In this document: piece after piece, positions 1 to 8,601 of the stretch | How the letters are laid out: every line of letters starts with the position of its first letter | Numbering within the stretch: the stretch's first letter is position 1 | Assembly (NCBI GenBank): GCA_029974855.1 | Contig: JARKQO010000565.1 | Span: 1-14,216, forward strand | Direction: 5' to 3' | DNA length: 14,216 nucleotides | DNA from: Eubacteriales bacterium | GTDB lineage: Bacteria > Bacillota_A > Clostridia > Christensenellales > Aristaeellaceae | Made by a program: the position numbers and the translations under genes | Notes under the pieces: model-generated | Told to the model about the DNA's origin: nothing | Databases searched by the model: none | Seen by the model: only the letters and a program-made list of their open reading frames with translations

Positions 1-619
1 GTATACACAGTTTTCCTTGCCTTACGGCTTTGACGCTTTGGAGCCCCACATCGACGCGTTGACCATGGAGACCCACTACACCAAGCACCACGCCGCCTAC
101 ACCAAAAACCTGAACGACGCGGTGGCAAAGGCCGAGATCCAAAAGGACATCGCCGCCTTGCTGTCCTCCTGGGGGGACGTTCAGGACCCGGCCCTGCGCC
201 AGGCCATCCGCAACAACGGCGGCGGCTTTTACAACCACAACCTGTATTTTTCCACCATCGGGCCCAAGGGCGGCGGGGAGCCCGCCGGGGCCTTTGGGAA
301 GCTGATCGCCGGGGAGTTCGGCGGCTTTTCCGCCTTCCAGGATAAGCTCAGCGCCTTGGCCATGGGCCAGTTCGGCTCCGGCTGGGCCTGGCTGTCCGCC
401 AACCGGGAGGGCAAGCTGCTCCTTTCCTCCAGCCCCAACCAGGACAATCCCCTGATGGAGGGGGCGGGGAACATCCCCATTTTGGGCATCGACGTGTGGG
501 AGCACGCCTACTACCTGAAGTACAAGAACCTGCGGGCGGATTACGTAAAGGCCTTCTACAACGTCATCGACTGGAAGGCCGTGGAAGCCAACTACGAGCG
601 GGCGCGGGCGGGCAGGTAA
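1..619 (+). CDS. sodA: Superoxide dismutase, Mn-type (5' end just outside window)
   Basis: Converts superoxide to hydrogen peroxide and oxygen in the cytoplasm. The reading frame is open to the left edge and starts Y-T-Q-F-S-L-P-Y-G-F; base 1 is a G in the third codon position, so the start codon is probably an ATG ending at base 1. With that numbering the metal ligands are H26, H80, D165 and H169 (the last two in D-V-W-E-H-A-Y-Y), matching the family almost residue for residue. The outer-sphere glutamine is Q148 in N-Q-D-N-P-L, with glycine where Fe enzymes carry glutamine before the second His; this pattern points to manganese rather than iron, although metal use cannot be proven from sequence. 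Length of about 205 residues is normal. It is followed 67 bp downstream by a Dps-like gene, probably in one transcript. The fold and family are near certain. Confidence 0.96.
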   Translation, partial: YTQFSLPYGFDALEPHIDALTMETHYTKHHAAYTKNLNDAVAKAEIQKDIAALLSSWGDVQDPALRQAIRNNGGGFYNHNLYFSTIGPKGGGEPAGAFGKLIAGEFGGFSAFQDKLSALAMGQFGSGWAWLSANREGKLLLSSSPNQDNPLMEGAGNIPILGIDVWEHAYYLKYKNLRADYVKAFYNVIDWKAVEANYERARAGR

Positions 620-628
620 CCTCCCGCC
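607..628 (+). other. GC-rich hairpin enclosing the sod stop codon
   Basis: GGCGGG (607-612) pairs with CCCGCC (623-628), and inside it AGG (614-616) pairs with CCT (620-622) across one bulged C, leaving the TAA stop codon (617-619) as the apical loop. There is no T-run after it, so it is not a standard intrinsic terminator. It may slow 3' decay of the sod message or separate expression of sod and dps. In GC-rich DNA such a stem could also arise by chance. Confidence 0.3.
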
Positions 629-686
629 TCGCCTCCGCCCTGCCGCCGCCACAGGACCATTGGGAAAAATTTGAGGAGGATGAACC

Positions 687-1127
687 ATGAGTACCAAGCT
701 TTATGAGAAGATGAACCTGTACCTTGCCAACCAGGAGCTGGCCTATATCAAGCTCCACAACCTGCACTGGTACGTGAAGGGACGCGGCTTCTTCACCTTG
801 CACGGCAAGCTGGAGCAGCTCTACGACCAGACCGCCGTGATCATCGACGACGTGGCGGAACGGCTGCTGGCCCTGGGCCAAAACCCCGTGGCCAACATGA
901 AGAAGGCCCTGTCTATCGCCACCATCAAGGAGCTGGAGGACGCGCCCGTCTCCTGCCAGCGGGCCGTGGAAGGCCTGAGGACCGACGTGGAATACTGGAT
1001 CCGGGACACCCAGGAGATCGTGACCCTGGCGGAGGAGGCCGGGGACGGGGCCACGGTGGACCAGTTCAACGGCTATTTGGGGGAATACCAAAAGCTGATG
1101 TGGATGCTGCAAGCCTATCTGGCATAA
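687..1127 (+). CDS. dps: Dps/ferritin-like DNA-protection and iron-storage protein
   Basis: A 146-residue Dps-family miniferritin. Family members form 12-subunit shells that oxidise Fe(II) with hydrogen peroxide and store the iron, which prevents Fenton damage; some also bind DNA. Ferroxidase ligands fit the inter-subunit Dps spacing: H27 in H-N-L-H-W, H39 in F-T-L-H-G-K, E43 (where many members have Asp), D54 and E58 in D-D-V-A-E-R-L. The N-terminal tail is short and has only one or two lysines, so strong DNA binding is not evident. The start is supported by GAGGAGG ending about 8 bases upstream. It lies directly after superoxide dismutase, whose product is the peroxide that Dps consumes, so joint expression makes sense. 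An intrinsic terminator follows 16 bases after the stop codon. Bacterioferritin is excluded by the Dps-type ligand layout. Confidence 0.93.
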   Translation: MSTKLYEKMNLYLANQELAYIKLHNLHWYVKGRGFFTLHGKLEQLYDQTAVIIDDVAERLLALGQNPVANMKKALSIATIKELEDAPVSCQRAVEGLRTDVEYWIRDTQEIVTLAEEAGDGATVDQFNGYLGEYQKLMWMLQAYLA

Positions 1128-1143
1128 GGGGCGGCAGGACGGG

Positions 1144-1177
1144 AACCCCCGGGGCGATGAGGGCCCCGGGGGTTTTC
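1144..1177 (+). terminator. Intrinsic terminator after dps
   Basis: A perfect 12-bp stem (1144-1155 with 1163-1174), almost all G/C, with a 7-base loop; the 3' arm ends in two T's and runs into two more (TTTTCGC). It closes the sod-dps transcript. Read from the other strand it has only a short T-run, so it is a weaker candidate for the convergent gene on the minus strand. The rest of 1178-1248 shows no clear feature. Confidence 0.8.
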
Positions 1178-1248
1178 GCTATGGGTACGCCCTCCCCGGC
1201 GCAAAATCCCTTTGGCCGCGTCCGCAGCGCGAAAGCCTTTCCGTTCCC

Positions 1249-2784
1249 TCAGTGGGCCAGGATTTTCTCAACGAAGGTTTTTACCTCCGCCGAGCTGCCG
1301 TCGACGATGGGCAGGCTGGCGGCCTTGTACCAGACTACACTGTAAACGGTGATAGAATCTCCAAGGCTTTCGTGGAAGTACGCCGTGGCAATCGTCTTTC
1401 CGCTTACCGCGCCGTAGGCCTGGAGTGCCAAGCTGCACCTGTAGCCGGGGATGGATCGTGAATCGCCCAAAATGTGGTACGTGCCTTCCTTGAGATACGT
1501 GATCCGGATGGAAATCCGGACGGAGGCCAGGTGGGGGTTTCCGGTAAACTTCAGCTTTCCGCCGGAAGCGGTGGAAAGCGCCCGGAGGATATCCCCGGCT
1601 TTGACATCGTAATCGCCGCCGTCGCCGGATACCGGCCTGAACCAATAGCCATCATTGACTTGCGATTCTGCGTCCAGGATCACCAGGCAGGTGTCAGGCT
1701 GGGAGTGGGATGGGGAAACGTCCTTGGAGCCGAAAAATTTCTCCAGCGCCTCCCGCGTCCACAGCGCCGGGGCATAGTCGAGGGGTTCCCTAAGCCCGAG
1801 CCCCCGGACCTTCTCCATCAGCGCGGGGCTTACTCCGGCACTGAAAAAGCGTTGGGCCATCGCGCACAGCCTGTCCTCCTGGGTGCCGATGCTATGGGCC
1901 GCCAAATAGCTCGTAAGCCCGGAAACCTTGGCCTGCACAGAATCGCAATCACTCAGGAGGCCGGCGAACCGGCTGAACTCGGCGGCCTTTTCCCCTTGCC
2001 CCAGGAGCGCGAGCCCCTTGCCGAAGCCCTCCCCGGCGATGTCCCCGCACAGGTTCAGCAGCGTAAAGAGGCCTTCGACGTTCAGCTTTCCCTGGGCGTA
2101 TTCTCCAAAGGCCTTTTCCGCCGAGGTCTGGGTGGCCGAAACCTGCAAACCCGCTGTCACGGCGTACCGGTGGGCGTAGCTGTCCTCAGCGACGTGCAAT
2201 ACCAGGCTGCCGCCCTTGTCAAACGCTCTTTCGCCGATGCTGGTGAGGCCCTCCGGCAGGGTGAGGGAGGAAAGGCCTGTGCAGCCGTCAAACGCTCTTT
2301 CGCCGATGCTGGTGAGGCTGTCCGGCAGGGTGAGGGAGACAAGGCCTGCGCAGCGGCAAAACGCGCCTGCGCCGATGTTGGTGAGGCCCTCCGGCAGGGT
2401 GAGGGAGGAGAGGCCTGTGCAGCGGTCAAACGCCAAGTAACCGATGTTGGTGAGGCCCTCCGGCAGGGTGAGGGAGGTAAGGCTTGTGCAGCCGGAAAAC
2501 GCTCCATTTCCGATGCTTGCCACGCTCCCCGGCAGCGTAACGGCCACAAGGCTTTTGCAGTCCTTGAACGCCTCCGGAGAAATCTCCGTCACCGGATGGC
2601 CGTCCAGCTTTGAAGGGACGGTCAACTCCGCCGCGCTTCCCCTGTACTTTTGGATGGAGGCGTTGCCCCCCTCCACCAGGATGTATTGATAGTCGCCGTA
2701 CTTCATGCTCGCCCCCAGCGCGGGAAGCGGAAGCAAGCCCAGCGCGAGGACGCATGCCAGCAGAAAAACCAATGCCCTTTTCAT
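1249..2784 (-). CDS. Secreted BspA-type leucine-rich-repeat protein with unknown C-terminal region
   Basis: A 511-residue exported protein. The start at 2784 is chosen because AAGGAGG (2790-2796) sits 5 bases upstream and it begins with a textbook signal peptide (M-K-R-A-L-V-F-L-L-A, hydrophobic to about residue 22, likely cut near residue 24-25); the frame stays open upstream to 2874 but that extension would bury the signal. Residues about 45-200 are 23-residue BspA/LRR_5 repeats of the form L-x-x-L-T-L-P-x-x-L-T-x-I-G-x-x-A-F-x-x-C. Residues about 200-511 are unrecognised: a helical stretch (about 205-320), then a beta-rich part rich in Tyr, Gly and Ser. No LPxTG, SLH or choline-binding repeats or C-terminal membrane anchor is visible, so it is probably released or held by non-covalent means. 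BspA-like proteins in other bacteria bind host proteins or other cells; that role here is inference. Its DNA looks less GC-rich than the flanking operons, which could mean separate ancestry. Confidence 0.88.
   Translation of the reverse strand: MKRALVFLLACVLALGLLPLPALGASMKYGDYQYILVEGGNASIQKYRGSAAELTVPSKLDGHPVTEISPEAFKDCKSLVAVTLPGSVASIGNGAFSGCTSLTSLTLPEGLTNIGYLAFDRCTGLSSLTLPEGLTNIGAGAFCRCAGLVSLTLPDSLTSIGERAFDGCTGLSSLTLPEGLTSIGERAFDKGGSLVLHVAEDSYAHRYAVTAGLQVSATQTSAEKAFGEYAQGKLNVEGLFTLLNLCGDIAGEGFGKGLALLGQGEKAAEFSRFAGLLSDCDSVQAKVSGLTSYLAAHSIGTQEDRLCAMAQRFFSAGVSPALMEKVRGLGLREPLDYAPALWTREALEKFFGSKDVSPSHSQPDTCLVILDAESQVNDGYWFRPVSGDGGDYDVKAGDILRALSTASGGKLKFTGNPHLASVRISIRITYLKEGTYHILGDSRSIPGYRCSLALQAYGAVSGKTIATAYFHESLGDSITVYSVVWYKAASLPIVDGSSAEVKTFVEKILAH
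2241..2585 (-). repeat. Five tandem 69-bp units encoding LRR repeats
   Basis: Units begin at 2241, 2310, 2379, 2448 and 2517, exactly 69 bp (23 codons) apart. The first four share long near-identical blocks such as GGTGAGGC-CTCCGGCAGGGTGAGGGAG; the fifth (first in the protein) is more diverged. Because the unit is a multiple of three, gain or loss of a unit would keep the frame and change only the length of the repeat domain. Confidence 0.9.
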
Positions 2785-2893
2785 AGAAACCTCCTTGTTT
2801 CCTTTCCTCAATTCTTGTGGACATTGTGCGGTCAGAAGCCGTCTTTTGTTATGCGGTTGTGCTTGGAAGAGCAATCAATCAATGGATAGCCAG

Positions 2894-2922
2894 AGTATAC
2901 AACCACCGGGAACGAATAGCAA
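2894..2922 (-). promoter_or_regulatory. Predicted promoter for the LRR protein gene
   Basis: On the minus strand TTGCTA (2922-2917) and TATACT (2899-2894) are separated by 17 bp, a good sigma-70/SigA-type match. The start would fall near 2887 and give a leader of about 100 bases that begins close to an ATTGATTGATTG run (about 2874-2885). I see no known riboswitch in the leader. Prediction only. Confidence 0.5.
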
Positions 2923-2978
2923 CGGGCAATGCTCATCCCCCCTCCTCCCAACTCCCAAAAATCTTCCTCCAAACCCTC

Positions 2979-3007
2979 TTGACTTTCCGCCCCGCTTAGG
3001 GCAAAAT
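2979..3007 (+). promoter_or_regulatory. Predicted promoter of the pyr operon
   Basis: TTGACT (2979-2984) and CAAAAT (3002-3007) are separated by 17 bp. The -35 element matches consensus in five of six positions and the -10 in four. Transcription would start around 3013-3015, leaving a leader of only about 44 bases before pyrC, too short for the antiterminator/terminator RNA used by PyrR attenuation. It is back to back with the LRR gene promoter. Confidence 0.55.
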
Positions 3008-3012
3008 ACCAT

Positions 3013-3026
3013 CTTGAAGGTTCAAG
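3013..3026 (+). promoter_or_regulatory. Palindrome at predicted pyr transcript start
   Basis: CTTGAA-GG-TTCAAG is a perfect 6+6 inverted repeat just after the -10 element, at or next to the predicted first transcribed base. It could be a repressor operator, or could fold in RNA as a 4-bp stem with a 6-base loop at the extreme 5' end. No regulator gene lies nearby. Chance occurrence is possible. Confidence 0.35.
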
Positions 3027-3057
3027 TCCCTCGCGCGAAAGCGGAAGGAGTGCGGAC

Positions 3058-4323
3058 ATGGAGAGGGTATTTCGGGGCGGAACGCTCTACCGGGGAGGAA
3101 GGCTCAGCCAAGGGCACGTGGCCCTTTCCCAGGGGAGAGTTGTTGCTTTTTCCTCACAGGGGGACGGAGTTCCCCCGGCGGTTTCATTGGATGGCAAGCT
3201 GTTGATCCCGGGTCTTGTTGATGTTCATGTACATCTTCGAGAGCCGGGATTTTCCTATAAGGAGACCATCGCCACCGGGACCCTGGCCGGGGCCCGGGGC
3301 GGGTACACGGCCCTGTGCGCCATGCCCAATGTGGACCCTGTGCCCGACAGCCCCGGGCATGTGGAGGTACAGCAAAAGATCATCCACCGGGACGCTTGTA
3401 TCCGGGTGTACCCCTATAGCAGCGTCACCAAGGGCCAGCAGGGCCGGGGTGAGCTGGTGGACTTCGCGGCCATGGCCCCCCTGGTGATCGGCTTTTCCGA
3501 TGACGGCCGGGGGGTCCAGGACGAGGAAACCATGCGGGAGGCCATGAAGCGGGTGAAGGCGGCAGGGGGCCTGCTGGCGGCCCACTGCGAGGACGAAAGC
3601 TTGCTCCACGGCGGCTGCATCCACGCCGGGCCCTATGCCAAGGCCCACGGGCATAAGGGCATTGCCAGCGAAAGCGAGTGGCGGCAGGTGCGGCGGGATT
3701 TGCGCCTGGCAAAGGAAACCGGCTGCCGCTACCATGTGTGCCACGTGTCTACCAAGGAGAGCGTGGCGCTGATCCGCCAAGCCAAAAAGGAGGGGGTGGA
3801 CGTGACCTGCGAAACCGCCCCCCACTACCTGCTGCTGCACGAGGGCATGCTCCGGGAGGAGGGCCGCTGGAAGATGAACCCGCCCATCCGGGAGGAGGCG
3901 GACCGGATGGCCCTGCTGGAGGGCCTTGCGGACGGCACTGTGGATATCATCGCCACGGACCACGCCCCCCACAGCGCCCGGGAGAAAAGCGGCGGCCTTG
4001 CGGGCAGCGCCAACGGCATCGTGGGGCTGGAATGCGCCTTCCCGGCCCTGTACACCGGGCTGGTGAAAACCGGGCTGCTGCCCTTGGAACGGCTGCTGGA
4101 GGCCATGACCACGGCCCCCCGCAGGCGCTTCGGGCTGCCGGAAGTCACCTTGGAGCCCGGGCAGCCGGCGGACATGGCGGTATTTGACCTGGAGGCCAAA
4201 GGCGTGGTGGACCCGGAGGCCTTCGCCTCTTTGGGCCGGGCCACTCCCTTTGAGGGTATGGAAACCTGGGGGCAGTGCCAATGCACAATCGTAGGAGGGG
4301 AAACCGTATGGCAGAGAGGGTGA
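3058..4323 (+). CDS. pyrC: Dihydroorotase, class I
   Basis: Closes carbamoyl-aspartate to dihydroorotate, the third step of UMP synthesis. The 421-residue protein has the amidohydrolase barrel signatures: D-V-H-V-H-L-R-E-P-G (zinc ligands H57 and H59, substrate-binding R61), F-S-D-D-G (D148/D149, the aspartate that takes the place of the carbamylated lysine in class I enzymes), H176, H229 in H-V-C-H-V-S-T, and A-T-D-H-A-P-H with D301. An intact active site argues against the inactive dihydroorotase-like paralogue that accompanies some class-I-type ATCases. The ATG is preceded by GGAAGGAG about 9-10 bases upstream. It is the first gene of the operon and its last 16 bp overlap carA. Hydantoinase and allantoinase are related, but the operon and the L-R-E-P-G motif settle the call. 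Confidence 0.97.
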   Translation: MERVFRGGTLYRGGRLSQGHVALSQGRVVAFSSQGDGVPPAVSLDGKLLIPGLVDVHVHLREPGFSYKETIATGTLAGARGGYTALCAMPNVDPVPDSPGHVEVQQKIIHRDACIRVYPYSSVTKGQQGRGELVDFAAMAPLVIGFSDDGRGVQDEETMREAMKRVKAAGGLLAAHCEDESLLHGGCIHAGPYAKAHGHKGIASESEWRQVRRDLRLAKETGCRYHVCHVSTKESVALIRQAKKEGVDVTCETAPHYLLLHEGMLREEGRWKMNPPIREEADRMALLEGLADGTVDIIATDHAPHSAREKSGGLAGSANGIVGLECAFPALYTGLVKTGLLPLERLLEAMTTAPRRRFGLPEVTLEPGQPADMAVFDLEAKGVVDPEAFASLGRATPFEGMETWGQCQCTIVGGETVWQRG

Positions 4324-5399
4324 GCCGGAAGCTGCTGCTGGAAAACGGCAGCGTCCATTACGGCACGGGCTTTGGAGCCTCAGGGGAGGCCCTGTGCGAG
4401 CTGGTGTTTGACACCGCCATGACCGGCTACCAGGAGATGGTGACGGACCCCAGCTACGGGGGGCAGATGGTGCTGATGACCTATCCCCTCATGGGCAACT
4501 ACGGCATCACCGACGAGGACAGCGAAAGCCGGGCCCCCCTCATCGGGGCCATGGCTGTGCGGGAGTATAACGATATGCCCAGCAACTTCCGCTGCACCAA
4601 GACCTTGGGGGAGCTGCTGGAGGAAAACGGCATCCCCGGCATCCAGGGGGTGGATACCCGGCAGATCGCCCGGATGATCCAGCGGGAGGGTACCCAGCGG
4701 GCCCTGCTGTGCCACCCGGACACCCCGGAACAGGAGGCCCTGGAGCGGATCAAAGCCTACCAGCCCCCCCGTAACATCGTGGAACGGGTCAGCTGCCGGA
4801 AAAAGTGGTACGCCCGCACCCCCAACCCCCGGCTCAGCGTGGTGGTGCTGGACTGCGGGGTGAAGCTGGGCATCGTGCGCCAGCTGAACCAGCGGGGCTG
4901 CAACGTCACCGTGGTGCCCTGGGATACCTCCGCCGAGGCCATCTTGGCCTTGGGGCCCCAGGGGCTGCTGGTAAGCAACGGCCCCGGGGACCCGGCCTGG
5001 GTGCCCGGGGTGATCCGGGAGATCGGGAAGCTGCGGGGCAAGCTGCCCATGATGGGCATCTGCCTGGGGCACCAGCTGATCTCTTTGGCCTGGGGGGCCA
5101 AAACCTACCGGTTGAAGTTCGGCCACCGGGGGGCCAACCACCCGGTGAAGGAGCTGGCTACGGGGAAGGTGGCCATCACCAGCCAGAACCACGGCTACGC
5201 GGTGGAGGCCGCCAGCCTGGAGGGCACGGGCCTGACCCTGACCCATGTGAATTTGCTGGACGGCACCTGCGAGGGAACCCAAAGCCTGCCGGATCAGGTA
5301 TTTACGGTGCAGTTTCACCCGGAGGGGGCCCCGGGCCCCCAGGACAGCGCGCCGCTGCTGGACCGGTTTATCGCCATGATGGAAAGGGGGCGGAGCTAA
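4308..5399 (+). CDS. carA: Carbamoyl phosphate synthase, small (glutaminase) subunit
   Basis: Hydrolyses glutamine and channels ammonia to CarB. The 363-residue protein has the CPSase small-chain N-terminal domain (about residues 5-150, including L-L-E-N-G-S-V and the T-A-M-T-G-Y-Q-E stretch) and a C-terminal class I glutamine amidotransferase domain (about 180-360). Catalytic triad: C252 in G-I-C-L-G-H-Q, H337 and E339 in Q-F-H-P-E. The start at 4308 is chosen over an upstream in-frame ATG (4275) because GGAGGGG lies 7 bases before it and [11 protein letters not shown] matches the usual N-terminus. It begins inside the end of pyrC and its TAA shares one base with the carB ATG. In many clostridia a single carAB set serves both arginine and pyrimidine synthesis; whether that is so here cannot be told. 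Confidence 0.97.
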   Translation: MAERVSRKLLLENGSVHYGTGFGASGEALCELVFDTAMTGYQEMVTDPSYGGQMVLMTYPLMGNYGITDEDSESRAPLIGAMAVREYNDMPSNFRCTKTLGELLEENGIPGIQGVDTRQIARMIQREGTQRALLCHPDTPEQEALERIKAYQPPRNIVERVSCRKKWYARTPNPRLSVVVLDCGVKLGIVRQLNQRGCNVTVVPWDTSAEAILALGPQGLLVSNGPGDPAWVPGVIREIGKLRGKLPMMGICLGHQLISLAWGAKTYRLKFGHRGANHPVKELATGKVAITSQNHGYAVEAASLEGTGLTLTHVNLLDGTCEGTQSLPDQVFTVQFHPEGAPGPQDSAPLLDRFIAMMERGRS

Positions 5400-8300
5400 T
5401 GCCCAAGCGCACGGACATCCACCGGATTCTGGTGATCGGCTCCGGCCCCATCGTCATCGGCCAGGGGGCGGAGTTCGACTACGCGGGCACCCAGGCCTGC
5501 CTGGCCTTGAAGGAAGAGGGCTACGAGGTCATTTTGGTGAACAGCAACCCCGCCACCATCATGACGGATACCCACATCGCCCACAAGGTGTACATGGAGC
5601 CCCTGACCTTGGAGTATGTGGCGAAGATTCTGCGCTACGAGCGGCCCGACGCCATTTTGCCGGGCCTGGGGGGCCAGACGGGGCTGAACCTTGCCATGCA
5701 GCTGCACCACAAGGGCATTCTGGAGGAATGCCGGGTGGAGCTGCTGGGCACCAGCTTCGACTCCATCGCCATGGCCGAGGACCGGGAGAAGTTCAAGGCC
5801 CTGTGCCAGGAGTTGGGGGAGCCGGTGCTGCCCTCCGCCATCGCCACCAGTTTGGAGGAGGGGCTGGCCGCCGCCCGGGAGATCGGCTACCCCTTGGTGC
5901 TGCGCCCGGCCTTCACCCTGGGGGGCACCGGCGGCGGCTTTGCGGAGGACCAAAGCCAGCTGATAGCCTTGATGGAGAACGCCCTGCGGCTGTCCCCGGT
6001 GGGCCAGGTGCTGGTGGAAAAGAGCATCAAGGGCTATAAGGAGATCGAGTACGAGGTGATGCGGGACGCAAACGACACCGCCATCGCCATCTGCAACATG
6101 GAGAACGTGGACCCGGTGGGGGTCCACACCGGGGACAGCGTGGTGCTGTGCCCCTGCCAGACCCTCACCAACCGGGAGGCGGAGCTGCTGCGCTCCAGCG
6201 CGCTAAAGATCATCCGGGCGCTGAGGATCGAGGGGGGCTGCAACGTGCAGTTCGCCTTGGACCCCTTCAGCTTCCAATACTACCTGATCGAGGTGAACCC
6301 CCGGGTGTCCCGGTCCTCGGCGTTAGCCAGCAAGGCCAGCGGCTACCCCATCGCCCGGGTGTCCGCCAAGGTGGGGGTGGGCATGCGGCTGGAGGAAATC
6401 CCCTTGGCCAACACCCCAGCCTGCTTTGAGCCGGCTTTGGACTACGTGGTGTGCAAGATGGCCCGCTTCCCCTTTGACAAGCTGCCCGGGGCGGACAACC
6501 GCCTGGGCACCCAGATGAAGGCCACCGGCGAGGTGATGAGCATTGGCCGCACCATGGAGGAAAGCCTGCTGAAGGCCGTGCGTTCCCTGGAGGTGGGGGC
6601 CTGCCACCTGTACAGCCCGGCCTTGGCGGACATGACCGCCGAAGCCTTGCTGGCCTACGTGGAAACCGGCCGGGACGACCGGCTCTTCGCCATCGCCCAG
6701 CTGATCCGCCTGGGGGTGGATTTGGGGCTGATCTACGACCGGACCCAGATCGACCTGCTGTTTTTGGGCAAGATCAAGAACATCGTGGATTTCGAGGGGG
6801 AGCTGCGGGAAGGCAGGGGGGACCCGGAGGTTTTGCGCAGGGCCAAGCGCCTGGGGGTCAGCGACCGCTACATCGGCCAGTGCTGGGGCATGGCCCAGGA
6901 GGATGTGTTCCGGCTGCGGCAAAAGCTGGGCCTGATGCCCGTGTACAAGATGATCGACACCTGCGCCGGGGAGTTTGCCAGCTACGTGCCCTACTTCTAC
7001 GCCACCTACGAGGCGGAGAACGAGTCGGCGGTGTCCGCCAAGGAAAAGATTCTGGTGCTGGGCTCCGGCCCCATCCGCATCGGCCAGGGGGTGGAGTTCG
7101 ACTACTCCACGGTCCACGCCATCGGCACCATCCAAAAAGCCGGGTACGAGGCCATCCTCATCAACAACAACCCGGAAACCGTGTCCACGGATTACACCAC
7201 CGGGGACAAGCTGTACTTTGAGCCCCTGACCTTGGAGGACGTGATGAACATCGTGGCCCTGGAAAAGCCCAAGGGCGTGGTGGTGACTTTGGGAGGCCAG
7301 ACCGCCATCAACCTGGCCCAGGGCCTGGCAGCCATGGGCGCGCCGATTTTGGGCACCGGGGTGGAGGCCATCCGCAGGGCGGAAAACCGGGACGCCTTTG
7401 AAAAGGTGCTGCGGGAGCTGGGCATTCCCCAGCCTCCCGGGGAGGCCGTGACGAACGTGGAGGCCGGGGTGCGGGCGGCGGAGCGCATCGGCTACCCGGT
7501 GCTGGTGCGGCCCAGCTATGTGCTGGGGGGCCGGGCCATGGAGATCGTGCCGGAGGAGAAGGCCCTGCGCCATTACCTGAAAAATGCCGTGGCGCTGGAC
7601 AAGGACCAGCCGGTGCTGGTGGACAAGTACCTCACCGGCAAGGAGCTGGAGACGGACGCCATCTGCGACGGGGAGGCGGTGTACCTGCCGGGGATGATGG
7701 AGCACGTGGAGCGCACCGGGGTCCACAGCGGGGACAGCATCAGCGTGTACCCCCCCTTCAGCGTCAGCGAGAAGGCCCGCCAGACCATTGTGGACTACAC
7801 CGTGCGCCTGGGCCTGGGCATCGGCATCGTGGGGCTGTACAACATTCAGTTCATCGTGGACCCCAAGGACAACGTGTTCGTGATCGAGGTGAACCCCCGC
7901 TCCTCCCGGACCGTGCCCTTTTTAAGCAAGGCCACCGGTGTGCCCATGGCGGACATCGCCACCAAGGTAATGCTGGGCCAGAGCCTGCGGGACCAGGGCA
8001 TCACCCAGGTGCTGGCCCCCCCAAAGGAGGGCAGGTGGTACGTGAAGGCCCCGGCCTTCAGTTTCAGCAAGCTCCGGGGCATGGACGCGTATTTGAGCCC
8101 GGAGATGAAATCCACCGGGGAGGCCATCGGCTACGACCGGACCTTGACCCGGGCTTTGTACAAGGCCCTCCAGTCCTCGGGCATGAGCCTGGTGAACTAC
8201 GGCACCTTGCTGGCCACCGTGGCCGACGGGGACAAGGAGGAGGCCTTGCCCTTGATCCGCCGGTTTTACGACCTGGGCTTCAACATCCGGGCCACCCAGG

Positions 8301-8584
8301 GCACGGCGGAGTTCCTGCGGCAAAACGGTATCCGCACCCACCTGTGCCGCAAGATCAGCGAGGGCAGCGAGGAGATTTTGGACAGCATGAGGAGGGGCCA
8401 CGTGAGCTACGTGCTGAACACCCGGGGCCGGGGCCACTTCGGCCAGGACAGCGACGGGGCCCGGATCCGCCGCTGCGCCGTGGAGAACAACATCCCCATC
8501 TTCACGGCTTTGGACACGGTGCGGGTGCTGGTCAGCGTGCTGGAGGAGATCACCTTGCGGATTTCCACCATTGACAGCGAATGA
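5399..8584 (+). CDS. carB: Carbamoyl phosphate synthase, large subunit
   Basis: Makes carbamoyl phosphate from bicarbonate, ammonia (from CarA) and two ATP. The 1061-residue length is standard. Two homologous ATP-grasp halves are visible, each opening with G-S-G-P-I-x-I-G-Q-G-x-E-F-D-Y (near residues 15-30 and 550-575). Each half has the nucleotide-binding L-R-P-A/S glycine-loop region ([13 protein letters not shown] in the first, [11 protein letters not shown] in the second) and the metal-binding E-V-N-P-R segment. The C-terminal MGS-like domain, from about residue 935, is where UMP, IMP or ornithine regulate other CarB proteins; its sequence here (T-Q-G-T-A-E-F-L) is intact. The ATG overlaps the carA stop as TAATG, so the subunits are likely made at matched rates. 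Confidence 0.98.
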   Translation: MPKRTDIHRILVIGSGPIVIGQGAEFDYAGTQACLALKEEGYEVILVNSNPATIMTDTHIAHKVYMEPLTLEYVAKILRYERPDAILPGLGGQTGLNLAMQLHHKGILEECRVELLGTSFDSIAMAEDREKFKALCQELGEPVLPSAIATSLEEGLAAAREIGYPLVLRPAFTLGGTGGGFAEDQSQLIALMENALRLSPVGQVLVEKSIKGYKEIEYEVMRDANDTAIAICNMENVDPVGVHTGDSVVLCPCQTLTNREAELLRSSALKIIRALRIEGGCNVQFALDPFSFQYYLIEVNPRVSRSSALASKASGYPIARVSAKVGVGMRLEEIPLANTPACFEPALDYVVCKMARFPFDKLPGADNRLGTQMKATGEVMSIGRTMEESLLKAVRSLEVGACHLYSPALADMTAEALLAYVETGRDDRLFAIAQLIRLGVDLGLIYDRTQIDLLFLGKIKNIVDFEGELREGRGDPEVLRRAKRLGVSDRYIGQCWGMAQEDVFRLRQKLGLMPVYKMIDTCAGEFASYVPYFYATYEAENESAVSAKEKILVLGSGPIRIGQGVEFDYSTVHAIGTIQKAGYEAILINNNPETVSTDYTTGDKLYFEPLTLEDVMNIVALEKPKGVVVTLGGQTAINLAQGLAAMGAPILGTGVEAIRRAENRDAFEKVLRELGIPQPPGEAVTNVEAGVRAAERIGYPVLVRPSYVLGGRAMEIVPEEKALRHYLKNAVALDKDQPVLVDKYLTGKELETDAICDGEAVYLPGMMEHVERTGVHSGDSISVYPPFSVSEKARQTIVDYTVRLGLGIGIVGLYNIQFIVDPKDNVFVIEVNPRSSRTVPFLSKATGVPMADIATKVMLGQSLRDQGITQVLAPPKEGRWYVKAPAFSFSKLRGMDAYLSPEMKSTGEAIGYDRTLTRALYKALQSSGMSLVNYGTLLATVADGDKEEALPLIRRFYDLGFNIRATQGTAEFLRQNGIRTHLCRKISEGSEEILDSMRRGHVSYVLNTRGRGHFGQDSDGARIRRCAVENNIPIFTALDTVRVLVSVLEEITLRISTIDSE

Positions 8585-8601
8585 GAAGGGGTTTCGGAGA
8601 G

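Noticed and set aside
17..619. TTG at 17 as the start of the superoxide dismutase
   Set aside because: The frame is open to base 2 and encodes Y-T-Q-F-S before it, as in normal SOD N-termini, so the true start lies at the window edge.
2241..2585. Regular repeats as a possible CRISPR array
   Set aside because: The repeats are contiguous 69-bp coding units without unique spacers and translate into LRR repeats.
1474..2613. Long open frame of about 379 codons on the plus strand across the LRR gene
   Set aside because: It is the complement of the GC-rich repeat gene; its protein has no recognisable domain, while the minus strand has a signal peptide, ribosome-binding site and clear LRR repeats.
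2785..2874. Earlier start (2874) for the LRR protein
   Set aside because: It would put about 30 polar residues before the signal peptide and run over the AAGGAGG site used at 2784.
3019..3030. GGTTCAAGTCCC, which resembles a tRNA T-arm
   Set aside because: No acceptor, D or anticodon arm can be built upstream and no matching 3' acceptor follows; the resemblance comes from the palindrome.
3013..3057. PyrR-binding attenuator in the pyrC leader
   Set aside because: The leader is too short for terminator and antiterminator folds and lacks the conserved PyrR loop sequence and any T-run.
4805..5398. Extension of the carB frame about 198 codons upstream
   Set aside because: The extension runs inside carA in another frame, is Gly/Pro-rich and has no domain; the known CarB N-terminus starts at 5399.
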